Shown: positions 1 through 7,111, counted from the stretch's first letter. The stretch: 14,893 bases of DNA from DAOUEG01 sp964595455 (GCA_964595455.1 CAZQQL010000079.1:1-14893), one strand, 5' to 3'. Notes: generated from the sequence alone by a model not told the origin. Program-made: numbers and translations.

Positions 1-2
1 GT

Positions 3-152
3 TACGAACTGGGCGGGCCGTTCGGGGCGATGCCGGCGGCGGCGATATGGTCGCTCATCGTCAGCCATGCCGCGGGGCACGTGGGGGAGATATCCTATCT
101 TAGAGGACTCCAGCGCGGGCAGGAGCCGATGGGACCACCGCCGAAGGAGTAA
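3..152 (+). CDS. DinB-like (DUF664-type) family protein, C-terminal part only
   Basis: The gene enters from the left edge and only its last 49 codons are visible, ending in TAA at 150-152. The peptide contains SHAAGHVGEISYLRGLQRG, the pattern of the last helix of DinB/DUF664 four-helix-bundle proteins, in which the His of the H-x-G-E segment is the third metal ligand. Family members are putative metal-dependent hydrolases or thiol-transferases; no specific substrate can be given. A rho-independent terminator follows at 175-208. The last 40 residues recur almost unchanged at 1140-1262 (37 of 40 identical by my alignment), so this gene has a broken paralogue 1.1 kb downstream. The family call is moderately sure because the N-terminal two thirds are outside the window. 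Confidence 0.7.
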   Translation, partial: YELGGPFGAMPAAAIWSLIVSHAAGHVGEISYLRGLQRGQEPMGPPPKE

Positions 153-174
153 TTACCGTAGTAAACTGGAATGC

Positions 175-208
175 GAAGCCCGGACAGGCAAATCCGGGCT
201 TCTTTTTT
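175..208 (+). terminator. Rho-independent terminator of the DinB-like gene
   Basis: GAAGCCCGG (175-183) and CCGGGCTTC (194-202) form a perfect 9-bp stem with a 10-nt loop, followed directly by six T (203-208). It lies 22 nt after the DinB stop and ends 2 nt before the -35 box of the padR promoter, so it insulates the two units. Confidence 0.9.
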
Positions 209-209
209 C

Positions 210-238
210 TTGACAAATATATCACGTCGTGATATATT
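210..238 (+). promoter_or_regulatory. padR promoter with an overlapping palindromic operator
   Basis: TTGACA (210-215) is separated by exactly 17 bp from TATATT (233-238), giving a near-consensus sigma-70-type promoter with a start near 245. The bases 216-238 form a perfect 11-bp inverted repeat (half-site AATATATCACG at 216-226, single T at 227, mirror half 228-238). The palindrome therefore covers the whole spacer and the -10 box. PadR repressors commonly bind AT-rich palindromes over their own promoters, so autorepression by the product of the next gene is the simplest inference. The placement also shows that the ATG at 239 lies inside or next to the -10 and cannot be the working start of padR. 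Confidence 0.85.
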
Positions 239-274
239 ATGTTGCGATATAGTATTGCTGGAGAACAACAGGCA

Positions 275-592
275 GTGAGTTTTGAGAAGTTAGTCAGCCG
301 GTATATCCCGATGACCGAGACAATGTTCTATATCCTGCTTTCGTTAAGGGAAGAACGGCATGGTTATGCCATCATGCAGCATGTGCGGCGGCTGACAGAG
401 GAGAGACTGATTCTCGGGGCCGGCACCGTCTATTCCAGCCTGGGGAAACTCGAGGGAGATGGTCTCATTGAGGCAGTGAAGAATGATGGGCGACGAAAGA
501 CCTACCTGATAACTTCCGAGGGACTTCAGATACTCCGTCGTGAAGCTGTACGAATACGAGAACTGTACAGGAATGTAGAGGGAATCCAATGA
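275..592 (+). CDS. PadR family transcriptional regulator
   Basis: A small winged-helix repressor of about 105 residues. The conserved PadR N-terminal pattern is visible as RYIPMTETMFYILLSLREERHGYAI (residues 9-33, HGY at 29-31), followed by the recognition-helix segment LILGAGTVYSSLGKLEGDGLIE and the wing GRRKTYLIT (72-80). The C-terminal dimerisation part is short, as in the small subfamily-2 type. I chose GTG at 275 because GGAG at 260-263 lies 11 nt before it, it keeps the conserved YIPMTE segment, and it is downstream of the predicted transcription start; ATG 311 is the alternative. The stop overlaps the start of the next gene (ATGA), so the two are co-translated. The palindrome over the promoter suggests autoregulation. 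The inducing signal is unknown. Confidence 0.9.
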   Translation: MSFEKLVSRYIPMTETMFYILLSLREERHGYAIMQHVRRLTEERLILGAGTVYSSLGKLEGDGLIEAVKNDGRRKTYLITSEGLQILRREAVRIRELYRNVEGIQ

Positions 593-1128
593 ACAATCGA
601 AAGACCGTCTGGTTCTCAGCTTTCCGTCACCTGGTACCGTCAGACTACGAGGAATGGCTTGAGCGCATGGCTGCCGGGGGATGGCATATTGACCGGTTCC
701 GCCAGTGGAGTTCGGTCTTCATAGTCTTTCACCGCGGTGAACCGGCAAAGTACCGTTTCACCTATGATGTCCAGGTGTCGCCCCGGAACGACTATTTTGC
801 GACCTATCAGGATTTCGGCTGGGAATATCTGGGACGAATGGCCAGCGCTCATATCTGGCGAATGAAATATGAAGACCAACGCCCGGCTGCTTTCAGCGAG
901 CGGAAAACCCTGACGGAACGGAACCGGCGCAACATTCGCGCGGTGTCGGTCTCATTCTTTATCTTCCTCGCCGCCGTTATTGCGATAGCATTCATACTGG
1001 GATTTGCCGGGGATTCCCTCTCCGGGACAGACCGGCTGCAGGTGATCATCGCGGAAGCGGTTTTCGGATGTATCGTGCTGGCGCTTGGATTGGTCATGGT
1101 GCTCTTACGGAAAAATGAATCGCGGTAA
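589..1128 (+). CDS. DUF2812 domain membrane protein, partner of PadR
   Basis: A 179-residue protein with a soluble N-terminal domain and two C-terminal membrane helices (about 119-139 and 150-173). The N-terminal part shows the DUF2812 pattern: DYEEWLERMAAGGWHI (19-34), FHRGEPAKYRFTYD (47-60), DYFATYQDFGWEYLG (68-82) and a late HIWR (88-91). DUF2812 genes are very often placed directly after a padR gene, and the ATGA overlap here fits that two-gene module. The molecular function of DUF2812 is not established; a membrane-bound sensor or effector controlled by PadR is an inference. The gene ends just before a truncated DinB-like fragment, so its right border looks like a recombination junction. 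Confidence 0.85.
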   Translation: MNNRKTVWFSAFRHLVPSDYEEWLERMAAGGWHIDRFRQWSSVFIVFHRGEPAKYRFTYDVQVSPRNDYFATYQDFGWEYLGRMASAHIWRMKYEDQRPAAFSERKTLTERNRRNIRAVSVSFFIFLAAVIAIAFILGFAGDSLSGTDRLQVIIAEAVFGCIVLALGLVMVLLRKNESR

Positions 1129-1130
1129 GT

Positions 1131-1262
1131 TGGTGGGCGATGCCGGCGGCGGCGATATGGTCGCTCATTGTCAGCCACGCCGCGGGGCATGTCGGTGAAA
1201 TGTCTTATTTACGCGGTCTCCAGCGCGGCCAGGAGCCGATGGGACCGCCACCTTCCAAATAG
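1131..1262 (+). pseudogene. Truncated second copy of the DinB-like gene (C-terminal fragment)
   Basis: From ATG at 1140 to TAG at 1262 the frame encodes 40 residues that match the last 40 residues of the DinB-like protein ending at 152 at 37 positions, with exactly equal length. Similarity fades within a few bases upstream, at about 1131-1137, just after the DUF2812 stop. Nearly all nucleotide differences fall in third codon positions, which means that the two copies diverged while both were under protein-level selection and that this one lost its N-terminal part later. It lacks most of the four-helix bundle and is unlikely to be functional, although a 40-residue peptide could still be translated. 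It has its own terminator at 1292-1332, unrelated to the one after the first copy. Confidence 0.8.
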
Positions 1263-1291
1263 GCTGTCATCCAACTGGGAACAAAAATTAG

Positions 1292-1332
1292 TGGTGCAGC
1301 GCCGATGAAATCGGGGCTGCACCATTGTTTTT
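1292..1332. terminator. Bidirectional rho-independent terminator
   Basis: TGGTGCAGC (1292-1300) pairs with GCTGCACCA (1316-1324), and an inner CCGAT/ATCGG stem closes on a GAA loop. On the plus strand a T-rich run follows (1325-1332). An A-run at 1282-1287 gives the matching T-run on the minus strand. It sits between the converging DinB remnant and the minus-strand membrane gene ending at 1356, so it can serve both. Confidence 0.85.
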
Positions 1333-1355
1333 GTCATAATATCCGGATTGGGAAT

Positions 1356-1796
1356 TCAAGTGAAGAATAACGGCAGAGCAAGCGGATACTGTAGAATGAA
1401 ATAAAGCATCATTAAAATGCCGGATACTATTATCAAATCTACGACCAATATGTCCCATGTTTTTGGTTTCAGGAGAGCTTTATAATCAACATCCCCAGAG
1501 TCGGAACGGCCGATGAAAACGCGTCTCAGCCATCCCTCAGAATCTTTGATCTGTTGATGGAATATCAGACGACCAGCAAACAGGGACAAGGCAAGTACCA
1601 GTGACACTATCCCGTAGATGAACCAGGATAACCGGCTATCACTAAATAGTAAGGTTAAAATACAACCCAGCCATAAAAAACAACCCAATATATCTACGGA
1701 AGACCAGGTAAAACTGGATCTTGAAGAGATGGAATCATTTCGGAGTTCTGATTGTTTTTCTTTGATGTAGTGTTCGTTTGGTGGCCAGATACTCAT
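1356..1796 (-). CDS. Hypothetical membrane protein, second of a tandem paralogous pair
   Basis: A 146-residue protein of unknown family. Two hydrophobic helices lie in the first half (around DILGCFLWLGCILTLLF and WFIYGIVSLVLALSLFAG) and a pair or long helix is at the C-terminus (from DILVVDLIIVSGILMMLYF onward). The central segment LIFHQQIKDSEGWLRRVFIG can be laid over FLFRVKIRASGGFFYRYFIN of the upstream gene, with shared L-F, I, S-x-G, R-x-F-I positions and the same membrane layout, so I regard the two as distant paralogues. ATG 1796 is preferred over the TTG two codons earlier, but neither has a clear Shine-Dalgarno site. It follows the upstream gene by about 46 nt. The base composition is visibly more AT-rich than the flanking core genes, which suggests acquisition by transfer. 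No function can be assigned. Confidence 0.65.
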   Translation of the reverse strand: MSIWPPNEHYIKEKQSELRNDSISSRSSFTWSSVDILGCFLWLGCILTLLFSDSRLSWFIYGIVSLVLALSLFAGRLIFHQQIKDSEGWLRRVFIGRSDSGDVDYKALLKPKTWDILVVDLIIVSGILMMLYFILQYPLALPLFFT

Positions 1797-1842
1797 ACAC
1801 AAATTTTGAGTGTGGAGGGTGCCAACACCGGGTCCTTTCTCA

Positions 1843-2286
1843 TTAATTCATCCAGCTAATCGGTGATATCAAGTGCCAGACATACATCACTGCAATTGTC
1901 CCAGAAGCAATCGTTGCAACCAGATATCCTGTTATGTACAAGATGTATTTGGGGATACCCAGTTCTTGCTTCGGATTTTCTGAAACAACCAGAGGTTCGT
2001 TGATGAAATACCGATAGAAAAATCCTCCGGAAGCCCTGATTTTCACTCGGAACAGAAAAGCCGGGATTTCCTGAAGAAAATAGCATACAGCCAGAGAGAA
2101 AAATAGTGCCAGCATGTCAAGGTGAATTACTTTTAACGAGGACAGAAAAAGCAGTAGAAAAATGATGGAATATACGATGCCGTTTCCTATCCACGGTATA
2201 GATCCTCTGGGTTTTACTGGAGGTAGATATTCGTCAGTGTTACTGGTATGGCGCACTGTTTTTGTTGGGTACTCGTCTAGATTCAT
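1843..2286 (-). CDS. Hypothetical membrane protein, first of a tandem paralogous pair
   Basis: A 147-residue protein with a polar N-terminus of about 35 residues, two adjacent membrane helices (from GIVYSIIFLLLFLSSL and MLALFFSLAVCYFL), a basic cytosolic-looking loop with FLFRVKIRASGGFFYRYFINEP, and a C-terminal helical pair (YILYITGYLVATIASGTIAV onward). I do not recognise a family. The ATG at 2286 has GGAGG 10 nt upstream, and a strong promoter at 2328-2356 reads into it. The AT-rich composition differs from methionine aminopeptidase next door. It probably forms a two-gene transcript with the downstream paralogue. Confidence 0.7.
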   Translation of the reverse strand: MNLDEYPTKTVRHTSNTDEYLPPVKPRGSIPWIGNGIVYSIIFLLLFLSSLKVIHLDMLALFFSLAVCYFLQEIPAFLFRVKIRASGGFFYRYFINEPLVVSENPKQELGIPKYILYITGYLVATIASGTIAVMYVWHLISPISWMN

Positions 2287-2327
2287 TGGTTTTCCGCCTC
2301 CGGATATGGGAGAAAACGCGATACTAG

Positions 2328-2356
2328 ATTATACGTGATAACCACGTAACAGTCAA
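2328..2356 (-). promoter_or_regulatory. Promoter of the two-gene membrane protein unit, with inverted repeat in the spacer
   Basis: On the minus strand TTGACT (2356-2351) is followed after 17 bp by a perfect TATAAT (2333-2328), which points at the gene starting at 2286. Within the spacer and touching the -10, TACGTG (2332-2337) and CACGTA (2343-2348) form a 6-bp inverted repeat with a 5-nt centre, a possible operator for an unknown regulator. The promoter lies just after the stop of methionine aminopeptidase. Confidence 0.7.
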
Positions 2357-2362
2357 TGATAT

Positions 2363-3103
2363 TCAGGTTAGAATCACCGGTTCCCCGTCCGTTACAACAA
2401 TAGTGTGCTCGAACTGTGCTACGAGACTTTTATCGGGCGTCCGTAATATCCAACCGCCTCTATCTTCGATGACATATTCCGCGCCGGACGAAACGAACGA
2501 TTCAATCGCCAGTACCAGGCCCTTTGTCAGCAGCCGCCGGTCATGTTTCTCAAAATAATTGAGGATATCATCCGGTTCCTCGTGGAGCCGCCGGCCGACA
2601 CCGTGCCCGGTAAGGTTCCTGATGACCTTGTAGCCATTTTCTCTTGCTTCGTTTTGGATAGCCCGGCCTATGCCGCTGATGCGGCTGCCCGCCCTCGCTC
2701 CGAATATCGCTCTGTCAAGTGCCCGTTTCGAACAATTGCAGAGGGCTGCCTTTTCTTCATCGCCATTGCCGACTACTACCGTCGCGCCCGTATCGGCGAA
2801 ATAGCTGTTCAGTTCCGCCGAAACATCGATGTTAACGAGATCACCCGCCTGTAAAACCCTGTCACCGGGGATGCCATGGGCTACTTCATCGTTGACACTG
2901 ATGCAGGTAGCGCCAGGGAAATCGTACTCGTACCGGGGCGCCGAGCGGGCGCCGTACTTGTTCAGCAACGTCTCACCGATCATGTCGAGTTCGCCCGTCG
3001 TCATTCCAGGACGCACCGCTTTTTGCATCTCGTCCCGAACCAGGGACACAACACCGCCGACTCTTTTTAACGCCAGCAGGTCTTCTTCCGAACCAATCGT
3101 CAT
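2363..3103 (-). CDS. map: Type I methionine aminopeptidase
   Basis: A 246-residue cytosolic metalloenzyme that removes the initiator methionine from new proteins. The pita-bread fold ligands are all in place: D93 (NIDVSAE), D104 (FADTGAT), H167 (GHGVG), E201 (AIESF) and E232 (QFEHT). The substrate-contact His is H76 in VAHGIPG. The length equals that of the short bacterial enzyme, with no zinc-finger or SH3-binding N-terminal extension. AAGGAG lies 5 nt before the ATG. The gene starts 9 nt after the stop of the CPBP protease gene, so the two are probably one transcript. The pairing is unusual, because map more often follows secY-adk or stands alone. Confidence 0.95.
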   Translation of the reverse strand: MTIGSEEDLLALKRVGGVVSLVRDEMQKAVRPGMTTGELDMIGETLLNKYGARSAPRYEYDFPGATCISVNDEVAHGIPGDRVLQAGDLVNIDVSAELNSYFADTGATVVVGNGDEEKAALCNCSKRALDRAIFGARAGSRISGIGRAIQNEARENGYKVIRNLTGHGVGRRLHEEPDDILNYFEKHDRRLLTKGLVLAIESFVSSGAEYVIEDRGGWILRTPDKSLVAQFEHTIVVTDGEPVILT

Positions 3104-3112
3104 ATATACTCC

Positions 3113-3748
3113 TTAAAACCCATTAACAATAACCCGGAACCCCACGTTGATGAACAGGTGGATGACCAGGGCCGGCCAGAAAGAATTGCCCCGGTAGACC
3201 ACGTACCCGAAGTAGATGCCCATGATGATCGTGCTGATGGTCTCGATCTCCGGCTTGCCAAAATGCAGCAGCACGAACGGAATCATCTGCACGAGGATGC
3301 TGGCTTCCCCGAGCCTGTCCCTGAGTCCGAACAGCAGGAAACCCCGGTAGATGAACTCCCAGGCGAACAGGTAGACGACCATCTGCCCGAGGTAGGTCCA
3401 GAAATTGAAATCATCGATGAGGTAGTACTGCTCCAGGGAACCGAGCCGGGAAGATAGGATGAGGACCGGCGTCCCGATAACGATAAACGCCAGCACATGA
3501 AGTCCCCAGACCCGCCAGTTCCCTACCCTCAAACCGAAGTCGCGGAAACGGGCCTTGAAGAAGATGAGGATGGACAGCAGTGGCAGGGCGGCGTAGTAGA
3601 CGAACGCCCCGGCCCATCGCGGCTCGATGGGGTGGTATTCATCCAGGGTGAGGAACAGCACCGCCAGGCAGACGACCAGCACGGCGCGGCCGTTCCGCAC
3701 GAAGAAATCGCCCAGGGCCCTGAATTCCGTCACGAACAAGCTGAACAT
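3113..3748 (-). CDS. CPBP family intramembrane metalloprotease
   Basis: A 211-residue multi-spanning membrane protein of the CAAX protease and bacteriocin-processing (Abi) family. Motif 1 reads W-E-F-I-Y-R (E131, R135), with Trp in place of the first Glu of the eukaryotic-type EExxxR, as in many bacterial members. Motif 2 is F158-x3-H162 and motif 3 is H197-x3-N201; these form the metal site within the membrane. Roughly six membrane helices can be seen. The substrate is unknown. It is the promoter-proximal gene of a pair with methionine aminopeptidase and diverges from the copper ATPase across about 106 bp. No Shine-Dalgarno site stands before ATG 3748, and a TATAAT only about 11 bp upstream on the minus strand suggests that the transcript may be leaderless. 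Confidence 0.85.
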   Translation of the reverse strand: MFSLFVTEFRALGDFFVRNGRAVLVVCLAVLFLTLDEYHPIEPRWAGAFVYYAALPLLSILIFFKARFRDFGLRVGNWRVWGLHVLAFIVIGTPVLILSSRLGSLEQYYLIDDFNFWTYLGQMVVYLFAWEFIYRGFLLFGLRDRLGEASILVQMIPFVLLHFGKPEIETISTIIMGIYFGYVVYRGNSFWPALVIHLFINVGFRVIVNGF

Positions 3749-3758
3749 AGTTGGGCTT

Positions 3759-3764
3759 ATTATA
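3759..3764 (-). promoter_or_regulatory. Possible -10 element for the CPBP-map unit
   Basis: A perfect TATAAT is present on the minus strand 10 bp before ATG 3748. A 17-bp spacer leads only to a poor -35 (TTAGCC at 3787-3782). A start here would leave a leader of only a few bases, which agrees with the missing ribosome site. The match could be by chance. Confidence 0.3.
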
Positions 3765-3854
3765 CCTTACGGCAGGCCCGGCGGCTAACCCGGCACCGGC
3801 GCAACATGGCAGGCAGTGGTACCATATTAGCGAACTCCTCGGTGAGGCACCAGC

Positions 3855-5900
3855 ATGGACCACGGCCACCAAGGCGGCAAGGAACAGCAAATGATGGATC
3901 ATGCTGCTCGTACACGGAAAAATGGCGGTATGCAGCACGGCGACCATGGCGGCGGCGACCACCATGCCATGATGGTGGCGGACTTCAAACGGCGTTTCTG
4001 GATATCATTGGCCGTCAGTATTCCCATCCTGGTCCTTTCCCCGATGATCCAGCAGTTTTTGGGATTCGAGGGAGCGGTCTCCTTCACCGGGGATTCCTAC
4101 GTCCTTTTCGCGCTCTCCACCATCGTCTTCTTCTACGGCGGCTGGCCGTTCCTCAAGGGCATCTACGATGAGATGAAGGCCCGGGAGCCGGGCATGATGG
4201 CGCTCATTGCCCTGGCGATCACCGTGGCGTATGTCTATTCCAGCGCTGTGGTCTTCGGGCTTTCCGGGGAAGTGTTCTACTGGGAACTGGCCACGCTGAT
4301 CGACGTGATGCTGCTCGGGCACTGGCTGGAGATGAGGTCGATCATGGCCGCGTCGTCCGCGCTGGAGGAACTCGCCCGGCTCATGCCCTCGGAAGCCCAC
4401 AAAGTGGTGGATGGCCGGACCGAGGATGTACCGCTCGACCGGCTCCAGGCCGGCGACCGGGTCCTCGTCAAGCCCGGCGAAAAGGTACCGGCGGACGGTA
4501 AAGTAACGGACGGCAGGAGCGCCGTCAACGAGGCCATGCTCACCGGCGAGTCCACGCCCGTTGAAAAGGAAGCCGGGGCAGCCGTCATCGGCGGCTCGGT
4601 CAACGGGGAAGGTTCTCTCACCGTCCAGGTGGAGAAGACCGGCGCGGAATCCTACCTCTCCCAGATGACGGAACTGGTCCGGAGCGCCCAGGAAAGCAAG
4701 TCCCGCACCCAGAACCTCGCCGACCGCGCGGCGTTCATCCTCACCATCATCGCTTTAAGCGTGGGAACGGTAACGCTGCTGGTCTGGCTGTTTGCCATCG
4801 GGGAGGAATTCGTCTTTGCCCTTTCCCGCATGGTGACGGTGATGGTCATCACCTGCCCCCACGCGCTGGGGCTGGCCATCCCGCTCGTCGTCGCCGTTTC
4901 CACGTCTATCGCCGCCGGTTCCGGCCTCCTTATCAAGGACCGGGACGGCTTCGAGCAGGCCCGCAGCGTTTCCGCCATCCTGTTCGACAAGACCGGCACG
5001 CTGACAAAGGGCGAGTTCGGCGTGACGGACATTATCTCACTCAACGGCCTGAAAGAAAACGAGGTATTAAGCTACGCCGCGTCCGTGGAAAGCCATTCCG
5101 AGCACCCCATCGCCAGGGGCATCACGTCCGCTGCGGAAGAGACCTTCCCGGTCGATGACTTCACCTCCATCCCCGGCAAGGGCGCCCGGGGCATGGTGAA
5201 GGGGCGCGAGATCATGGCGGTCAGCCCAGGCTACCTGGCAGAGAATGGCATCGAAGCGGATTCGTCACGTATCGGCGAAACGACCTCGCAGGGGAAGACC
5301 GTCATCTACGTGCTGGCGGACGGAGAACCGATTGGCGCAATTGCCCTGGCGGACATCATCAGGCCGGAATCGAAGGAAGCCATCGCCCGTCTCAAGGGAA
5401 TGGGCATCCGCCGCCTGATGATCACCGGGGACAACCGGCGCGTGGCAGAATGGGTGGCCGGCGAGATCGGCCTGGACGAGTATTTCGCGGAAGTGCTGCC
5501 GGACAAGAAAGCGGAAAAGGTCAAAGAAGTACAGTCCCGCGGCTTGATGGTAGCCATGACCGGTGACGGCGTCAACGATGCCCCGGCGCTCGCCCAGGCG
5601 GACATCGGCATCGCCATCGGCGCGGGAACGGACGTCGCTGTGGCAACGGCAGACGTCGTGCTGGTCAAGAGCAATCCGATGGACGTCGTATCCATCATCG
5701 AGCTTTCCCGCGCCACCCGGCGTAAAATGCTCCAGAACCTCGGCTGGGCGACCGGCTACAACGTCGTCGCTATCCCGCTGGCGGCGGGGGTGGCCTACAG
5801 CGCCGGCATCCTCCTGGACCCGGCCATCGGGGCGGCGCTGATGGCGCTCAGCACGATTATCGTAGCTGTCAATGCCAGGTTCCTGAGGGTCAGGAAATGA
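3855..5900 (+). CDS. copB: CopB-type (P1B-3) copper-translocating P-type ATPase
   Basis: A 681-residue inner-membrane ATPase that exports copper (Cu+ or Cu2+) or silver using ATP. The N-terminus has a His/Met-rich stretch (about 1-40) and no heavy-metal-associated CxxC domain, typical of the CopB group. The order of motifs is TGES (230-233) in the actuator domain, CPH (334-336) in the metal-binding helix, DKTGT (378-382) with the phosphorylated Asp, the HP dipeptide (417-418), TGDN (524-527) and GDGVND (570-575). The P1B-3 signatures NLGWATGYN and MALSTIIVAVNA are in the last two helices, with Ala where MSxST is usual. GGTGAGG lies 7 nt before the ATG. No CsoR/CopY regulator or chaperone gene is near, so control is not visible from this window. 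Confidence 0.93.
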   Translation: MDHGHQGGKEQQMMDHAARTRKNGGMQHGDHGGGDHHAMMVADFKRRFWISLAVSIPILVLSPMIQQFLGFEGAVSFTGDSYVLFALSTIVFFYGGWPFLKGIYDEMKAREPGMMALIALAITVAYVYSSAVVFGLSGEVFYWELATLIDVMLLGHWLEMRSIMAASSALEELARLMPSEAHKVVDGRTEDVPLDRLQAGDRVLVKPGEKVPADGKVTDGRSAVNEAMLTGESTPVEKEAGAAVIGGSVNGEGSLTVQVEKTGAESYLSQMTELVRSAQESKSRTQNLADRAAFILTIIALSVGTVTLLVWLFAIGEEFVFALSRMVTVMVITCPHALGLAIPLVVAVSTSIAAGSGLLIKDRDGFEQARSVSAILFDKTGTLTKGEFGVTDIISLNGLKENEVLSYAASVESHSEHPIARGITSAAEETFPVDDFTSIPGKGARGMVKGREIMAVSPGYLAENGIEADSSRIGETTSQGKTVIYVLADGEPIGAIALADIIRPESKEAIARLKGMGIRRLMITGDNRRVAEWVAGEIGLDEYFAEVLPDKKAEKVKEVQSRGLMVAMTGDGVNDAPALAQADIGIAIGAGTDVAVATADVVLVKSNPMDVVSIIELSRATRRKMLQNLGWATGYNVVAIPLAAGVAYSAGILLDPAIGAALMALSTIIVAVNARFLRVRK

Positions 5901-5912
5901 GGCCGGCAGCTT

Positions 5913-6404
5913 TCACATCCTCTGCCGAGGCTGCCCTCTCGTGCCTCCGCCCTGGGCCTCGAAGTGTTCCAGTTCCTGCTTCTTGAGGCGCTTTTCTTCC
6001 CGTGTCGTCAGTGAACTTGGGGAGACGGGGCTTTCCGGCTCCGCGCCGAACAGTTCCCCGTATTCCGGCGGGAGATGGCCTTTGATGTCGTCGAGTTCCC
6101 CCGGCGCGATGGCCCGGGAGAGCACCTGCATGACCGCCCGGGACTGCTTGACGGCGTGCGGATAGGTGACCCCGCTCCTCGACCCGACGAGGTTATAGTA
6201 TTCCTCCAGGGAAAACGATCCGCCTGCGCCGGCAAGGAAATGCTTCAGTTCTGCGGGCAACTGCGTCGCCATGTGGTCTTTTTCGGCGGTGGTGATCCGT
6301 TCGCCGAGCGTTTCCAGGGCGACCCGGGCCGCCTTTTCCGCTTCTTCCATCGTGTCTAATTTCGCGATTTCCCGTACCTGGTCGATGTATTCTTTGTATT
6401 GCAT
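5913..6404 (-). CDS. DUF2267 domain protein with two internal repeats
   Basis: A 163-residue soluble helical protein. Two related halves can be seen: KLDTMEEAEKAARVALETLG (16-35) leading to MATQLPAELKHFL, and SRSGVTYPHAVKQSRAVMQV (76-94) leading to IKGHLPPEYGELF. This is the duplicated DUF2267 pattern with its LP-x-E/D-hydrophobic signature. The C-terminal 40 residues are charged and Gly/Arg-rich and probably disordered. I chose ATG 6404 because GGAG lies 7 nt upstream and the family normally begins M-x-Y-x-E/D-F/Y; a start at 6464 would add 20 residues without support. DUF2267 proteins have no proven function and are often found near stress genes. The gene converges on the copper ATPase with a 12-bp gap. 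Confidence 0.85.
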   Translation of the reverse strand: MQYKEYIDQVREIAKLDTMEEAEKAARVALETLGERITTAEKDHMATQLPAELKHFLAGAGGSFSLEEYYNLVGSRSGVTYPHAVKQSRAVMQVLSRAIAPGELDDIKGHLPPEYGELFGAEPESPVSPSSLTTREEKRLKKQELEHFEAQGGGTRGQPRQRM

Positions 6405-6622
6405 AACTCTACTCCGGCCAATACTATCCATCCATGATATCCCGTCCGTGTGGGGAAGAGACATTCGTAGAGTCCGCTATTCCTCCCGTAGTGTGTTTCT
6501 CCGATGCACTTTTCGGAATCGCAAGGCCCGGTTGTGAAGATTCGGTACGATTACGGATATTCGACCCATACCATCCGCGCTACCATGCCGGTGGAGACAG
6601 CGCAGGCTGAGGAGGCTTCATT

Positions 6623-7081
6623 ATGCCGATGACCATGAAAAGTCCGGCTTTCAGCGCCGGAAAGGAAATCCCCGCCCGATATACCTGTACCGGTGAGAAC
6701 ATATCTCCGCCGCTCTCCTGGGAAGGGCGTCCCACCGGTACCAGAGCATTCGCGCTGGTCATGGACGATCCCGATTCTCCCAGAAAGTTCACCCACTGGC
6801 TGCTGTACAACATCCCGGCTGAAGATACAGGACTCGATGAAGACATTGGCGCTCATAAACGACTGCCTGACGGCGCTCTCCAGGGCACGAACTCGTTCGG
6901 GAATATCGGCTACGGCTGTCCGTGCCCGCCCCGCGGCGCTTCCCACCATTACCGGTTCGATTTGTATGCCCTGGACGATGAACTGGACCTGCCGCCCGGT
7001 GAGGATAAGGAAACATTGCTTTCATCCATGGAAGGCCACGTCCTGGAAAAATTTGAGTTGACCGGCATATTCCGGCGGTAG
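6623..7081 (+). CDS. YbhB/YbcL family Raf-kinase-inhibitor-like (PEBP) protein
   Basis: A 152-residue protein of the phosphatidylethanolamine-binding protein fold. Clear family segments are SPAF near the start, YTCTGENISPPLSW (20-33), the ligand-pocket DDPDSP (48-53), THWLLYNIPA (57-66) and GYGCPCPPRG-x-HHYRFDLYALD (from residue 96). The length is typical of the bacterial cytosolic form and no signal peptide is present. GGAGG precedes ATG 6623. The ligand and role in bacteria are unknown. It stands 30 nt upstream of the BON-domain gene in the same direction, so the two are likely co-transcribed. The 158 bp before its start hold no gene that I can support. Confidence 0.93.
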   Translation: MPMTMKSPAFSAGKEIPARYTCTGENISPPLSWEGRPTGTRAFALVMDDPDSPRKFTHWLLYNIPAEDTGLDEDIGAHKRLPDGALQGTNSFGNIGYGCPCPPRGASHHYRFDLYALDDELDLPPGEDKETLLSSMEGHVLEKFELTGIFRR

Positions 7082-7111
7082 GAACTGCTGGAGGCATGAA
7101 AAGGAGCATCC

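Noticed and set aside
239..274. ATG at 239 as the start of padR
   Set aside because: It directly abuts the -10 box and lies before the predicted transcription start, so it would not be in the message; GTG 275 has a Shine-Dalgarno site.
3749..3854. CsoR or CopY operator for the copper ATPase
   Set aside because: I looked for TACA-type CopY boxes and G-rich CsoR palindromes and found neither; only the short TGGTACCA palindrome is present.
3497..4171. Plus-strand open frame overlapping the CPBP gene, the divergent promoter region and the start of copB
   Set aside because: It crosses two well-supported genes in other frames and its translation is low-complexity and Arg/Gln/His-rich.
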